Assembly (NCBI RefSeq): GCF_006542765.1
Contig: NZ_SKCD01000033.1
Location: 1-64,000 of the forward strand
DNA length: 64,000 bases
DNA from: Paenibacillus luteus
Lineage (GTDB): Bacteria > Bacillota > Bacilli > Paenibacillales > Paenibacillaceae
Direction of reading: 5' to 3'
Under the pieces are notes generated by a model, which made no database searches, had not been told where the DNA came from, and saw only the letters and a list, made by a program, of their open reading frames with translations. The translations under genes and the position numbers were made by a program. Below are positions 53,120 to 60,612 of this stretch, one piece after another. How positions within the stretch are numbered: the stretch's first letter is position 1; each line of letters opens with the position of its first letter.

Positions 53120-54324
53120 TTAAAGGGGGTGTTATTATTTTAGTCCAAGTGGTAAGCCTGCTGCTGTTGCTTGCAGCAATTATTATCGTCGCGATCGATG
53201 TGATTCCGCTGTTCATGGATTGGCTCGGAAGAATTCATATCGGCCGCTATTCGGATGCCAGGCGCTGGAATTCTTCCATCTCCAAGGCGGGTACAAGATG
53301 GCTGAATCATACACCCAAAATTAAAGTAACTGATAACACACGGTTTGTCGTGATAGACATGCTTAGAGGCAATTATACGAAAAGTGCGATTCAGCATTGG
53401 CAAGAGGCTGCTCTGCTGCTGGGCCTGGCGGAAGTTGCCCGGGGTGGCCAAAGCAAGCAAACGGAAACGGAAATTAAAACCTATCTGCATGCTAAATTCG
53501 ACAGTAACGGCGAGTGGAAGCAACAGCCTGAACATATAGATGCCGCCATACTCAGCTATGCCATCATGAAGCTGGACATCATTCGTACCGAGCAGTATAA
53601 GGGCGCTTTCGATTATGTATGGGAGCTCATCCAAGCCCATATCGGAGAGGATGGAACGGTTCAATACCGGAAGTCTATGAAGAGCTACCGTTACGTCGAC
53701 ACGATCGGATTCATTTGTCCGTTTCTGATCGCCTATGGCGTAAAGTACGGAAAGGAGGAGTGTATCGAGCTTGCGATCAAGCAGCTCACGGAATATGAGC
53801 GCTACGGCATGCTGGATAAGCATTACCTGCCAAGCCATGCCTATCATCTGGACAACACGCTGCCGCTTGGCCTCTATGGATGGGGCAGAGGACTTGGCTG
53901 GTTTGCCATCGGCCTCATCGATGCTTGGCGCGAGCTGCCGGAAGGCCACCACTCAAAGCCGATCCTGAAAGAAATGATCAAGAAATTTGCAAGCACGGTG
54001 CTGGCTTTTCAAGCGCCGGGTGGCAACTGGACTTGGACGGTTAGCCGGGGCGAGGCAAGAGCCGACTCATCTACTACAGCAACGCTAGGGTGGTTCCTGC
54101 TGCAGGCTTCGCAAATCGACGAGCTGGCGGAGTCCTGTGCCGAAGGTGCCGACATGGCCGTCCGTTATTTAATGAAGGTAACCAGGCGCAACGGAGCCGT
54201 CGATTTCTCGCAGGGCGACACGAAGGATATTGGCGTATACTCGATGCTCTTTAATATTTTGCCCTTTACCCAGGGTTTCTGCATGAGGATCATCAACGCC
54301 CGTCAGTACACAAAGGTCGGATAA
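53107..54324 (+). CDS. Membrane-anchored GH88/GH105-like hydrolase
   Basis: The 405-residue protein has one N-terminal membrane helix (about 8-30) and an (alpha/alpha)6 domain with YRYVDTIGFICPFLIAYG, HLDNTLPLGLYGWGRGLGWF and ADSSTTATLGWFLLQAS, the pattern of unsaturated glucuronyl and rhamnogalacturonyl hydrolases (GH88/GH105). Anchored outside, it could trim or open the polymer made by this locus. ATG 53107 has no clear ribosome binding site; AAAGGGGGTG at 53121-53130 suggests the real start may be downstream, perhaps a rare ATT or GTG 53146. Confidence 0.75.
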   Translation: MDQLVKGGVIILVQVVSLLLLLAAIIIVAIDVIPLFMDWLGRIHIGRYSDARRWNSSISKAGTRWLNHTPKIKVTDNTRFVVIDMLRGNYTKSAIQHWQEAALLLGLAEVARGGQSKQTETEIKTYLHAKFDSNGEWKQQPEHIDAAILSYAIMKLDIIRTEQYKGAFDYVWELIQAHIGEDGTVQYRKSMKSYRYVDTIGFICPFLIAYGVKYGKEECIELAIKQLTEYERYGMLDKHYLPSHAYHLDNTLPLGLYGWGRGLGWFAIGLIDAWRELPEGHHSKPILKEMIKKFASTVLAFQAPGGNWTWTVSRGEARADSSTTATLGWFLLQASQIDELAESCAEGADMAVRYLMKVTRRNGAVDFSQGDTKDIGVYSMLFNILPFTQGFCMRIINARQYTKVG

Positions 54325-54341
54325 CCGGATAGGGGATTATC

Positions 54342-55922
54342 ATGAGGGTCAAGAGCTCCTTGCTCAATATCACAGCTGGTATCGGCAATCAAATCATTAT
54401 TACGATATTAAGCTTTGTGTCGCGAACCGTATTCATTAATAGCCTAGGCATTGAATATTTGGGCATCAATGGCCTATTTACGAGTATTTTAGCGATGCTT
54501 TCCCTTGCAGAGGCGGGCATAGGTTCAAGCATTATATATAATCTTTACAAGCCTGTCGCCGATAATGACCGACCGAAAATTATGGCGCTGATGAACCTTT
54601 ACAAAAAAGCTTATCTAGTCATCGCTGGTGTCGTCTTATTGCTTGGCCTCAGCATCCTGCCTTTTCTGGATGTATTTATCAAGGATACCGCTGTCGAGCA
54701 TATTACCATTATTTATTTGCTGTTTCTTATCAACACGGTGGCTCCTTATTTATTTGTTTATAAATATTCATTTTTAAACGTGAATCAGAAAAACTATATC
54801 GTGACCGCCGTTTTTTCGGTTTCCTCCATTTTATCGGCGTGCGCGAAAATAGCGATTCTCTATTTTACACAGCATTTTATATTTTACCTGATCGTCGAAT
54901 GCGTAATCTCGCTTACGACCTCCGTCATTTTGGCGAGGATGGTCGATCGGATGTATCCGTTTTTGCGAGAGAAGCTAAGAACAAGCTTGGACCCGGACAC
55001 GAAAGCAAATTTCATCAAAAATATGAAAGCAATTTTGCTCCAAAATGTGGGCACCTATTTCATATTCGGCGTGGACAGCATCCTGATCTCTACCTTCATC
55101 AGCGTTGCCGCCGTCGGTCTCTATTCCAACTATAAAATGCTGATCGATCTATGCCGGACCTTCATTAATCAGGTATTTTCCAATATGTATCACAGCGTTG
55201 GCAATTTGGTCGCCAAGGAAAGCGAAGAGAAAATATATCACGTGTTCAAAGTGACGATGCTGCTCAACTTTTGGCTGTATTCACTGCTGGCCATTATGCT
55301 ATACCTGTTCATCGAGCCGCTTATTCTGGTCTGGATTGGTTCTCAGTTTATTATGGGTCCAATGGTTGTGCTCATCTTAATTCTCGGCTTTTACGAGCGG
55401 GGCATGCGCAATTCGATCACCATGGTCAAGACGACAGCCGGCATCTTCCATGAGGATCGGTTTGTCCCGCTATTTCAGGCAGCTGTCAATTTGACGATTT
55501 CCTTCCTGCTCGTGCAGCGAATGGGCATTGCCGGCATTTTTACGGGGACGCTGGTCAGCGCCTTGATTTTCCCGTTTTGGACCACGCCATATTTCGTATA
55601 TAAACGGGTATTTAAGCAGCCGCTCAGGCATTATTTTGCAAGCTATGCCTACTATACGATGATAGCCGGGCTGACGGCGGCAGGAGCGGGTTACGTCAAT
55701 TCACTATTGCCCTCAGGCGGCCTGCTGTGGCTGCTTCTGAAGGGGACGTTATGCCTGGTGCTCATTAATGCGGTCTATGCGCTTCTCTTTCACCGAACCA
55801 GAGAATTTAAATATTTATTTGGCATTGCCGCTGCAATTCTATCGAAAATGCCAAAGCCTACCCAGCTGATTGCTAGAATGACAAAGCGTGACCGGCAGCT
55901 GGAGGTTAGCGGAAATAAGTAA
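54342..55922 (+). CDS. Oligosaccharide flippase (Wzx-like)
   Basis: The 526-residue protein has about 12-14 membrane helices and the MOP-family start SSLLNITAGIGNQIIITILS with SRTVFINSLGIEYLGINGLF, typical of polysaccharide flippases. It moves lipid-linked repeat units across the membrane to the EpsG-type polymerase. It is 17 bp behind the hydrolase gene with a GATAGGGGATT site. Confidence 0.9.
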   Translation: MRVKSSLLNITAGIGNQIIITILSFVSRTVFINSLGIEYLGINGLFTSILAMLSLAEAGIGSSIIYNLYKPVADNDRPKIMALMNLYKKAYLVIAGVVLLLGLSILPFLDVFIKDTAVEHITIIYLLFLINTVAPYLFVYKYSFLNVNQKNYIVTAVFSVSSILSACAKIAILYFTQHFIFYLIVECVISLTTSVILARMVDRMYPFLREKLRTSLDPDTKANFIKNMKAILLQNVGTYFIFGVDSILISTFISVAAVGLYSNYKMLIDLCRTFINQVFSNMYHSVGNLVAKESEEKIYHVFKVTMLLNFWLYSLLAIMLYLFIEPLILVWIGSQFIMGPMVVLILILGFYERGMRNSITMVKTTAGIFHEDRFVPLFQAAVNLTISFLLVQRMGIAGIFTGTLVSALIFPFWTTPYFVYKRVFKQPLRHYFASYAYYTMIAGLTAAGAGYVNSLLPSGGLLWLLLKGTLCLVLINAVYALLFHRTREFKYLFGIAAAILSKMPKPTQLIARMTKRDRQLEVSGNK

Positions 55923-55971
55923 CCTTTCTGTGACAAGCTACATAATCTGAAACTAACAGGAGGTGAGGATT

Positions 55972-58278
55972 ATGAGTGAGAGAGGAACTTATAGGATAGA
56001 GCTAGACCGCTTTAAAATCAGCAGCGTGAGTACGAATGCGGATGAAACCACAAATGGCATCAACGAAGCGATCAGATGGGCGAAGTCAGAAGGATACTCG
56101 CATGTCATCTTGCCGAAAGGCTTATACAGCGTCCGTCTGGAACCCAATTATCTCGTTGCGATTACGATGGTTAGCGGTATGCATTTGGAGCTGGAGCAAG
56201 GCTGCGTTATTAAGCTGGAGGGCAATTCTTCCCCGAATTATTCGATCATCGAGATGAAAGGACTCTCGGATGTGAAGCTATCAGGCGGCCAGCTGGTAGG
56301 GGACAAGAAAGAACATGTATATGAAATCGCTGTTAAGTTCGTGAGAGGCGGAGTGAATGCTGACGGTACGCTGAACAACGATCCCAACTGGATTCGCAGT
56401 GAGATTGTGGACCGTTATGCGAACCCAGGTCTGCTTGCGAGCTTTAGGCTATGGAGTATTCCTGGCGTCACCGCTACAGGCTATCAATTCTATCAATACA
56501 AGGACGTTATTTCGAAGCAGACCTTGGTAGGATCCCGGACCAATGGTGTTTTCGCGCCAGCGAGCTCGGGAGGCAGAGGCTGGTTTCTGAATGAAGAGAA
56601 GGACATCACCAAAAACAATAAGATGATCTTTGCGATTCCGCTGACTACCCCGCTAACGGACGGTCAAATTGCCGGCATCCAGGCGAAGGTCGATAATTCC
56701 TTCTACACGCATGAAAGCGGGTACGGGATTGGCTCCTTTGGTTCGAATCATATTGAAATCAGCCATATGGAAATCTCGGATTGTACCGGCGATGGCATCC
56801 TAACAGGCTATGAAGGCTATTTGCTTGATCCCGCTGCGTATACGCAGGAAATGATGGGACAGCATGTTCTTATTCATGATTGCCATATTCACCATTGCAG
56901 AAGACAAGGGATCTCGATCTGCGCGTCCAATGATACGCATGTCTTCCGCAATAAGATTCATCATATCGGCTATGCCGAGGACGGCGTGACGACGAACTTT
57001 AGAAACGGTACCCCGCCGATGTTCGGGATCGATATTGAATCCATGTACGGCGAAACCAATATTCCTTACAAGTCGGCAGCAAGGCCAAACGGCATTGAGC
57101 TAAACTATCGGATTTATATTAGAGACAACCATATCTATAGCAATGCAAGAGGGCATTTTGTCAATGCTGACGGTACGAATGTCACGCTGGATGGGAATAC
57201 CTTCGAAGGTGCCAACGTCGGCGGCATTAGCTCGAATCCGAATTTTCCGAACGTGAAATATACGAATAATACGTTTAAGGGCTGCGAGCTTTGGGTGCAG
57301 GGCGATAATTTTGTAAACGGAGCCGTCATTCAAAGCGGAAATTTGAAGCTTCTTGATGTGAGGGGAGCCGTTGTTCAAAACTGTCAAATCAAAGACGGCC
57401 TGCTCTATGGATCAAGCACGTACGGTTATTTCGGAACGCCTGCGGTGGATATAGCAACAGGCACATTCACCTTCAAAACAGCACATGGCATGGGCAACGG
57501 AGCACAAGTATCGTTTGAACAATGGGTTGGCAAAATACCAACGGGATTAAGTGTAGACAAAGTTTACTATACCGTTAATATCACCTCCCTCAGCTTTCAG
57601 GTTGCTGAAACGCTTGGCGGCAAGCCTGTAAGTGTTAAGGATGCCGGAGTAGCCGGATTCCATGTGGGAAGATTCAATTATGGCAGATGCTTCATCTCCA
57701 ATGTAACTGTCGAGCGCGATTGGCGCGCGGATAATGCGCTGACGCCTAACTTCAATCTTTTGGCCACTGGGGCTGTCATTAAAAATGTAACCGTTAAAAA
57801 TTATGATGCTGCGGTATTGGTACCACAGGATTATACCGGCCGTCCGAATTTGGTTGAGGGCCTGACGCTCATCGAAGGGTCTGCACGATTTGAGGGAACC
57901 CATATCAGCGACAGCGAGTTCGTTCGTGCAAAAACGCCTCTTCTAGGAAGCACGGATATCCAGCTCGGATCGAATAATGCAAGCTTTATGAGACAAGTAA
58001 CCCTGCGTGGCAGCCTGCTTCAAAATCTCGGTTTAGTGATGGATGGAAACTCGTCCGTTACCGGAACAACCTTCGTGAACGCTGCAATTGGAAAATCGGA
58101 CAATACCAACAAAGCTTTGATCACCCAATCCTATATGGAAAATACAAAATTGAACTTTAACTGGCTTCGCAAGGAGCAGTCCGTTACGGTTGCGAAATCC
58201 GTACTGAGAGGCGTAACCGTTACAGGTACGGCGCCTTATATACGCCTGGTTGACAATACAGACCTAGGCAGTGTTTAG
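55972..58278 (+). CDS. Right-handed parallel beta-helix protein
   Basis: The 768-residue protein has pectin-lyase-like coils: a start DETTNGINEAIRWAKSEGYS of the pectate_lyase_3 type, then HLELEQG, HIEISHMEISDCTGDGIL, HDCHIHHCRRQGISICASND and YIRDNHIYSNARGHFVNADG. Around 505-570 an inserted domain (TAHGMGNGAQVSFEQ, LSVDKVYYTVN, FQVAETLGGKPV) resembles a module of phage tail fibres. There is no signal peptide. It may be a depolymerase or epimerase-like lyase for the polymer. ATG 55972 follows GGAGGTGAGG. Confidence 0.78.
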   Translation: MSERGTYRIELDRFKISSVSTNADETTNGINEAIRWAKSEGYSHVILPKGLYSVRLEPNYLVAITMVSGMHLELEQGCVIKLEGNSSPNYSIIEMKGLSDVKLSGGQLVGDKKEHVYEIAVKFVRGGVNADGTLNNDPNWIRSEIVDRYANPGLLASFRLWSIPGVTATGYQFYQYKDVISKQTLVGSRTNGVFAPASSGGRGWFLNEEKDITKNNKMIFAIPLTTPLTDGQIAGIQAKVDNSFYTHESGYGIGSFGSNHIEISHMEISDCTGDGILTGYEGYLLDPAAYTQEMMGQHVLIHDCHIHHCRRQGISICASNDTHVFRNKIHHIGYAEDGVTTNFRNGTPPMFGIDIESMYGETNIPYKSAARPNGIELNYRIYIRDNHIYSNARGHFVNADGTNVTLDGNTFEGANVGGISSNPNFPNVKYTNNTFKGCELWVQGDNFVNGAVIQSGNLKLLDVRGAVVQNCQIKDGLLYGSSTYGYFGTPAVDIATGTFTFKTAHGMGNGAQVSFEQWVGKIPTGLSVDKVYYTVNITSLSFQVAETLGGKPVSVKDAGVAGFHVGRFNYGRCFISNVTVERDWRADNALTPNFNLLATGAVIKNVTVKNYDAAVLVPQDYTGRPNLVEGLTLIEGSARFEGTHISDSEFVRAKTPLLGSTDIQLGSNNASFMRQVTLRGSLLQNLGLVMDGNSSVTGTTFVNAAIGKSDNTNKALITQSYMENTKLNFNWLRKEQSVTVAKSVLRGVTVTGTAPYIRLVDNTDLGSV

Positions 58279-58290
58279 TTTTGAAAATAC

Positions 58291-58330
58291 TTCCCTGCCG
58301 TTTCTACTTGGACGACAGGGAATTCATTTT
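58291..58330 (+). terminator. Terminator behind the beta-helix gene
   Basis: TTCCCTGCCGT and ACGACAGGGAA form a stem with one mismatch around 10 nt; TTCATTTT follows. galE behind it has its own operator. Confidence 0.78.
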
Positions 58331-58338
58331 GCATAGAT

Positions 58339-58354
58339 GTTCTTAATAAAGAAT
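58339..58354. promoter_or_regulatory. SinR-type operator upstream of galE
   Basis: GTTCTTAATAAAGAAT matches the consensus GTTCTTTATAAAGAAC at 14 of 16 positions. A TATAAT lies at 58366-58371, but the -35 box is unclear. Confidence 0.6.
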
Positions 58355-58393
58355 TATTTGTTTTATATAATGAATTTGAGAGGGGTTTAACTA

Positions 58394-59461
58394 ATGGCCA
58401 TTTTAATTACAGGCGGAGCCGGCTACATTGGAAGCCATACTTGCATCGAGCTGCTTGAGGCAGGATACGAGGTAGTGATCGTCGATAATTTGTGCAATAG
58501 CAGCCACATCTCCTTAAATAGAGTCGCGGAAATTACGAATAAGACCTTTACCTTCTACAAAATGGATCTCATGGACCGAGCAGGCCTGGAGAGTATATTT
58601 GCAAGACATCCAATCGAAGCGGTTATTCATTTCGCGGGCCTCAAAGCCGTCGGAGAGTCGGTGCAGCTGCCCTTGTCGTATTATCACACGAATATGACCA
58701 GCACCTTAATTCTATGCGAGGTCATGAAGAAGTTCGAGGTACATAAGCTGGTATTTAGCTCATCGGCAACGGTATATGGTCTACCTGAAGCTGTGCCTAT
58801 TGCAGAAAACGCAGCGCTTGGAGCAACAAATCCATATGGGCGGACGAAGCTGATGCTGGAGCAAATTTTGCAGGATTTAGCGGCATCAGATGAGCGGTGG
58901 GGCGTTTCGATTTTACGATACTTCAATCCGATCGGCGCGCATAAGAGCGGGCGGATTGGCGAGAATCCGAATGGAATTCCAAATAACTTGCTTCCTTACA
59001 TTTCTCAAGTTGCTGTGGGCAAGCTCACGCAGGTGAACGTCTTCGGCGATGATTATCCGACGCCAGACGGAACCGGCATCAGGGATTATATTCATGTCGT
59101 TGACTTGGCGAAGGGCCATTTGAAGGCTTTAGAGAAGATTAAAGCCGGATCAGGCGTGGACATTTATAATTTGGGGACCGGCCGTGGCTACAGCGTGCTG
59201 GAGATGATTGCTGCATTTGAGATAGCATCCGGCCAAAGCATCCCATATGCTGTCGCGGAACGCAGACCGGGCGATATTGCCGTATGTTTTGCCGATACGG
59301 AAAAGGCGAATAGGGAGCTGAACTGGTCAGCGACGCGAGGCATCGAAGAAATGTGCCGGGATTCCTGGCGGTGGCAATGCTCAAATCCAAGCGGGTATGA
59401 AGAAGATTCGTTTGTGCTGCACGAGCTTGCCGCGGGAAACTATCATAAGACGGCGCAATAA
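58394..59461 (+). CDS. galE: UDP-glucose 4-epimerase
   Basis: The 355-residue extended SDR enzyme has ITGGAGYIGSHTCIELLEAG, FAGLKAVGES, FSSSATVYG and NPYGRTKLMLEQ with the catalytic Tyr and Lys. It interconverts UDP-glucose and UDP-galactose and draws on UDP-glucose from GalU. It is the last gene of the eps locus and has its own operator-linked promoter region. A few residues (RDSWRWQCSNPSGYE) near the C-terminus fit the family. Confidence 0.93.
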   Translation: MAILITGGAGYIGSHTCIELLEAGYEVVIVDNLCNSSHISLNRVAEITNKTFTFYKMDLMDRAGLESIFARHPIEAVIHFAGLKAVGESVQLPLSYYHTNMTSTLILCEVMKKFEVHKLVFSSSATVYGLPEAVPIAENAALGATNPYGRTKLMLEQILQDLAASDERWGVSILRYFNPIGAHKSGRIGENPNGIPNNLLPYISQVAVGKLTQVNVFGDDYPTPDGTGIRDYIHVVDLAKGHLKALEKIKAGSGVDIYNLGTGRGYSVLEMIAAFEIASGQSIPYAVAERRPGDIAVCFADTEKANRELNWSATRGIEEMCRDSWRWQCSNPSGYEEDSFVLHELAAGNYHKTAQ

Positions 59462-59501
59462 ATAGACGATTGTAATGAATCTTTAGAAATGCTTAAAATA
59501 A

Positions 59502-59508
59502 TTCGACA
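59502..59508. promoter_or_regulatory. Spo0A box upstream of the SinI-like gene
   Basis: TTCGACA is a perfect 0A box. It stands 65 bp before the TATAAT of the SinI-like gene. In B. subtilis Spo0A~P activates the sinI promoter. A single 7-bp match can be by chance, but the position fits. Confidence 0.5.
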
Positions 59509-59572
59509 AAAAATGTAATTATCTCTTATTTTTGTGAGACATGAACCGACAGCATGCGCACTCAGACTCATT

Positions 59573-59578
59573 TATAAT
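59573..59578 (+). promoter_or_regulatory. -10 element of the SinI-like gene
   Basis: TATAAT in ATTTATAATGTGG. No good -35 box stands 17 bp upstream, which is usual for promoters that need an activator such as Spo0A~P. Confidence 0.5.
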
Positions 59579-59696
59579 GTGGTTATGAGTAAATGACAAG
59601 CATAGGGAGACGTTGAAATGCGTTTTTTATCTGGGCACCTTAAACGCATGGAGTCAGTGGTGCAACCGTCCCAAATTGAATGGGGGACATGGGAAA

Positions 59697-59858
59697 ATGG
59701 TACTTTTAAAAGCAGATGATCAACAGGACTTGGATTTGGAGTGGGTAGCATTAATCATGAATGCACGTTCTTTGGGGTTTAGTAAGGAAGACGTGAGGAA
59801 GGTTTTGCTATGCCTACAGGAAAGCAAAAGTGACGATATCCAGAATACCGCCGTATAA
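59697..59858 (+). CDS. sinI: SinI-like antirepressor
   Basis: The 53-residue protein carries the SinI helical hook LDLEWVALIMNARSLGFS followed by KEDVRKVLLCL, to be compared with DQEWVELMVEAKEANISPEE in B. subtilis SinI. This segment mimics the SinR C-terminal hairpin and binds SinR to free its targets. Start ATG 59697 gives a SinI-like length (57 in B. subtilis); the frame is open to 59613. It is convergent with the sinR gene, 14 bp away, and does not precede it as in Bacillus. Confidence 0.82.
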   Translation: MVLLKADDQQDLDLEWVALIMNARSLGFSKEDVRKVLLCLQESKSDDIQNTAV

Positions 59859-59863
59859 AAGTG

Positions 59864-59888
59864 AATAAAGCGCTATTCGCGCTTTATT
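59864..59888. terminator. Bidirectional terminator between sinI and sinR
   Basis: AATAAAGCGC and GCGCTTTATT form a perfect 10-bp stem with loop TATTC; A and T runs flank it on both sides. The stem includes the last codons of the minus-strand sinR gene. Confidence 0.78.
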
Positions 59889-60226
59889 TTCCATTTATTG
59901 AATTCAAGAAATTCCTTAAACTGATCCTTGCTTACGCCGGAGGCCATCGCCTCACGAACTAAGTCAGCCCATTCATTGTCTAAATGACCGGGCTTGCGAT
60001 CAGTTTTTTCGTCGTTGTTGATGATCTCTTCTACCGTTACGTTTAATACGGCGCCTACTTTTTCGAGAAATTGAATCGAAGGATTTTGCTGGAGCCCTCG
60101 TTCAATGGAGCTTAAGTAAGATTTTGCGACGCCTGCCCGTTGAGACAACTCCGTTAGGGAAAGGCCTTTTCTCTTGCGCAGCATCTGAATGCGTTCTCCG
60201 ATCATAGCGAACTCCTCCGTTATCAC
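59873..60226 (-). CDS. sinR: SinR repressor (second copy, close orthologue)
   Basis: The 117-residue protein matches B. subtilis SinR over its full length: HTH domain GERIQMLRKRKGLSLTELSQ with AGVAKSYLSSIERGLQQNPS and IQFLEKVGAVLNVTVEE, and the SinI-binding hairpin LDNEWADLVREAMASGVSKD followed by QFKEFLEFNKWK. SinR represses eps and other matrix genes by binding GTTCTYT. It is transcribed toward the SinI-like gene. AGGAGG precedes ATG, and TATAAT lies on the minus strand at 60246-60251. Confidence 0.93.
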   Translation of the reverse strand: MITEEFAMIGERIQMLRKRKGLSLTELSQRAGVAKSYLSSIERGLQQNPSIQFLEKVGAVLNVTVEEIINNDEKTDRKPGHLDNEWADLVREAMASGVSKDQFKEFLEFNKWKIKRE

Positions 60227-60431
60227 ATCGTTGTAGACTATTACTATTATAACGAATAATTCTTAATTGCGAAAGCGTGTAAGCTATAACGCACTGTATT
60301 TTTTACTATATTACAAAGAAGCTGCTTATTCTGCCTAATAAGTGGATATTTCCGGTCGGGATCATTGGCATATTGTTCTATGACAGGCGTTTAATAAGTA
60401 AATTTATGGCATTCTTATAAATCGACAAAAC

Positions 60432-60447
60432 GTTTTTAATAAAGAAC
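60432..60447. promoter_or_regulatory. SinR-type operator, distal
   Basis: GTTTTTAATAAAGAAC matches the consensus at 14 of 16 positions. It lies 93 bp before the proximal operator, between the sinR and lasso promoters, and could serve either. Confidence 0.5.
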
Positions 60448-60487
60448 AAAAACTTGAATAATTTTGCAAAAAAGCGTTGAAAGGTGA

Positions 60488-60516
60488 TTGACAAAGCTTA
60501 ATTTCAGGTGTAATAT
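60488..60516 (+). promoter_or_regulatory. SigA-type promoter of the lasso peptide cluster
   Basis: TTGACA (60488-60493) and TAATAT (60511-60516) have a 17-bp spacer. The start would be near 60523, giving a leader of about 90 nt that holds two operators. Confidence 0.85.
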
Positions 60517-60524
60517 TCAATTAT

Positions 60525-60540
60525 GTTCTTTATAAAGAAC
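60525..60540. promoter_or_regulatory. Perfect SinR-type operator at the lasso promoter
   Basis: GTTCTTTATAAAGAAC is a perfect 16-bp palindrome of two SinR half-sites and defines the consensus of the window. It covers about +2 to +17. Confidence 0.85.
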
Positions 60541-60569
60541 TGATTCAACACGGATGTTTTTGTTGGACT

Positions 60570-60585
60570 GTTCTTCATATAGAAC
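60570..60585. promoter_or_regulatory. Second SinR-type operator at the lasso promoter
   Basis: GTTCTTCATATAGAAC lies 45 bp behind the first. Both half-sites are recognisable (GTTCTTC, one mismatch to GTTCTYT only at the last base; ATAGAAC). Confidence 0.72.
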
Positions 60586-60612
60586 AAAATCACGCTATAT
60601 CCGGAGGAAACC

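Larger units (their letters stand above)
60227..60612. other. Divergent regulatory region of sinR and the lasso cluster
   Basis: The 386-bp region holds the sinR promoter (minus strand), three SinR-type palindromes (60432, 60525 and 60570), a one-mismatch 0A box ATCGACA (60421-60427), a half-site GTTCTAT (60375-60381) and a strong lasso promoter. No frame in it looks real. Confidence 0.75.

Noticed and set aside
53140..53952. 270-codon minus-strand frame
   Set aside because: It is antisense to the GH88/GH105-like gene, without ribosome binding site or recognisable domain.
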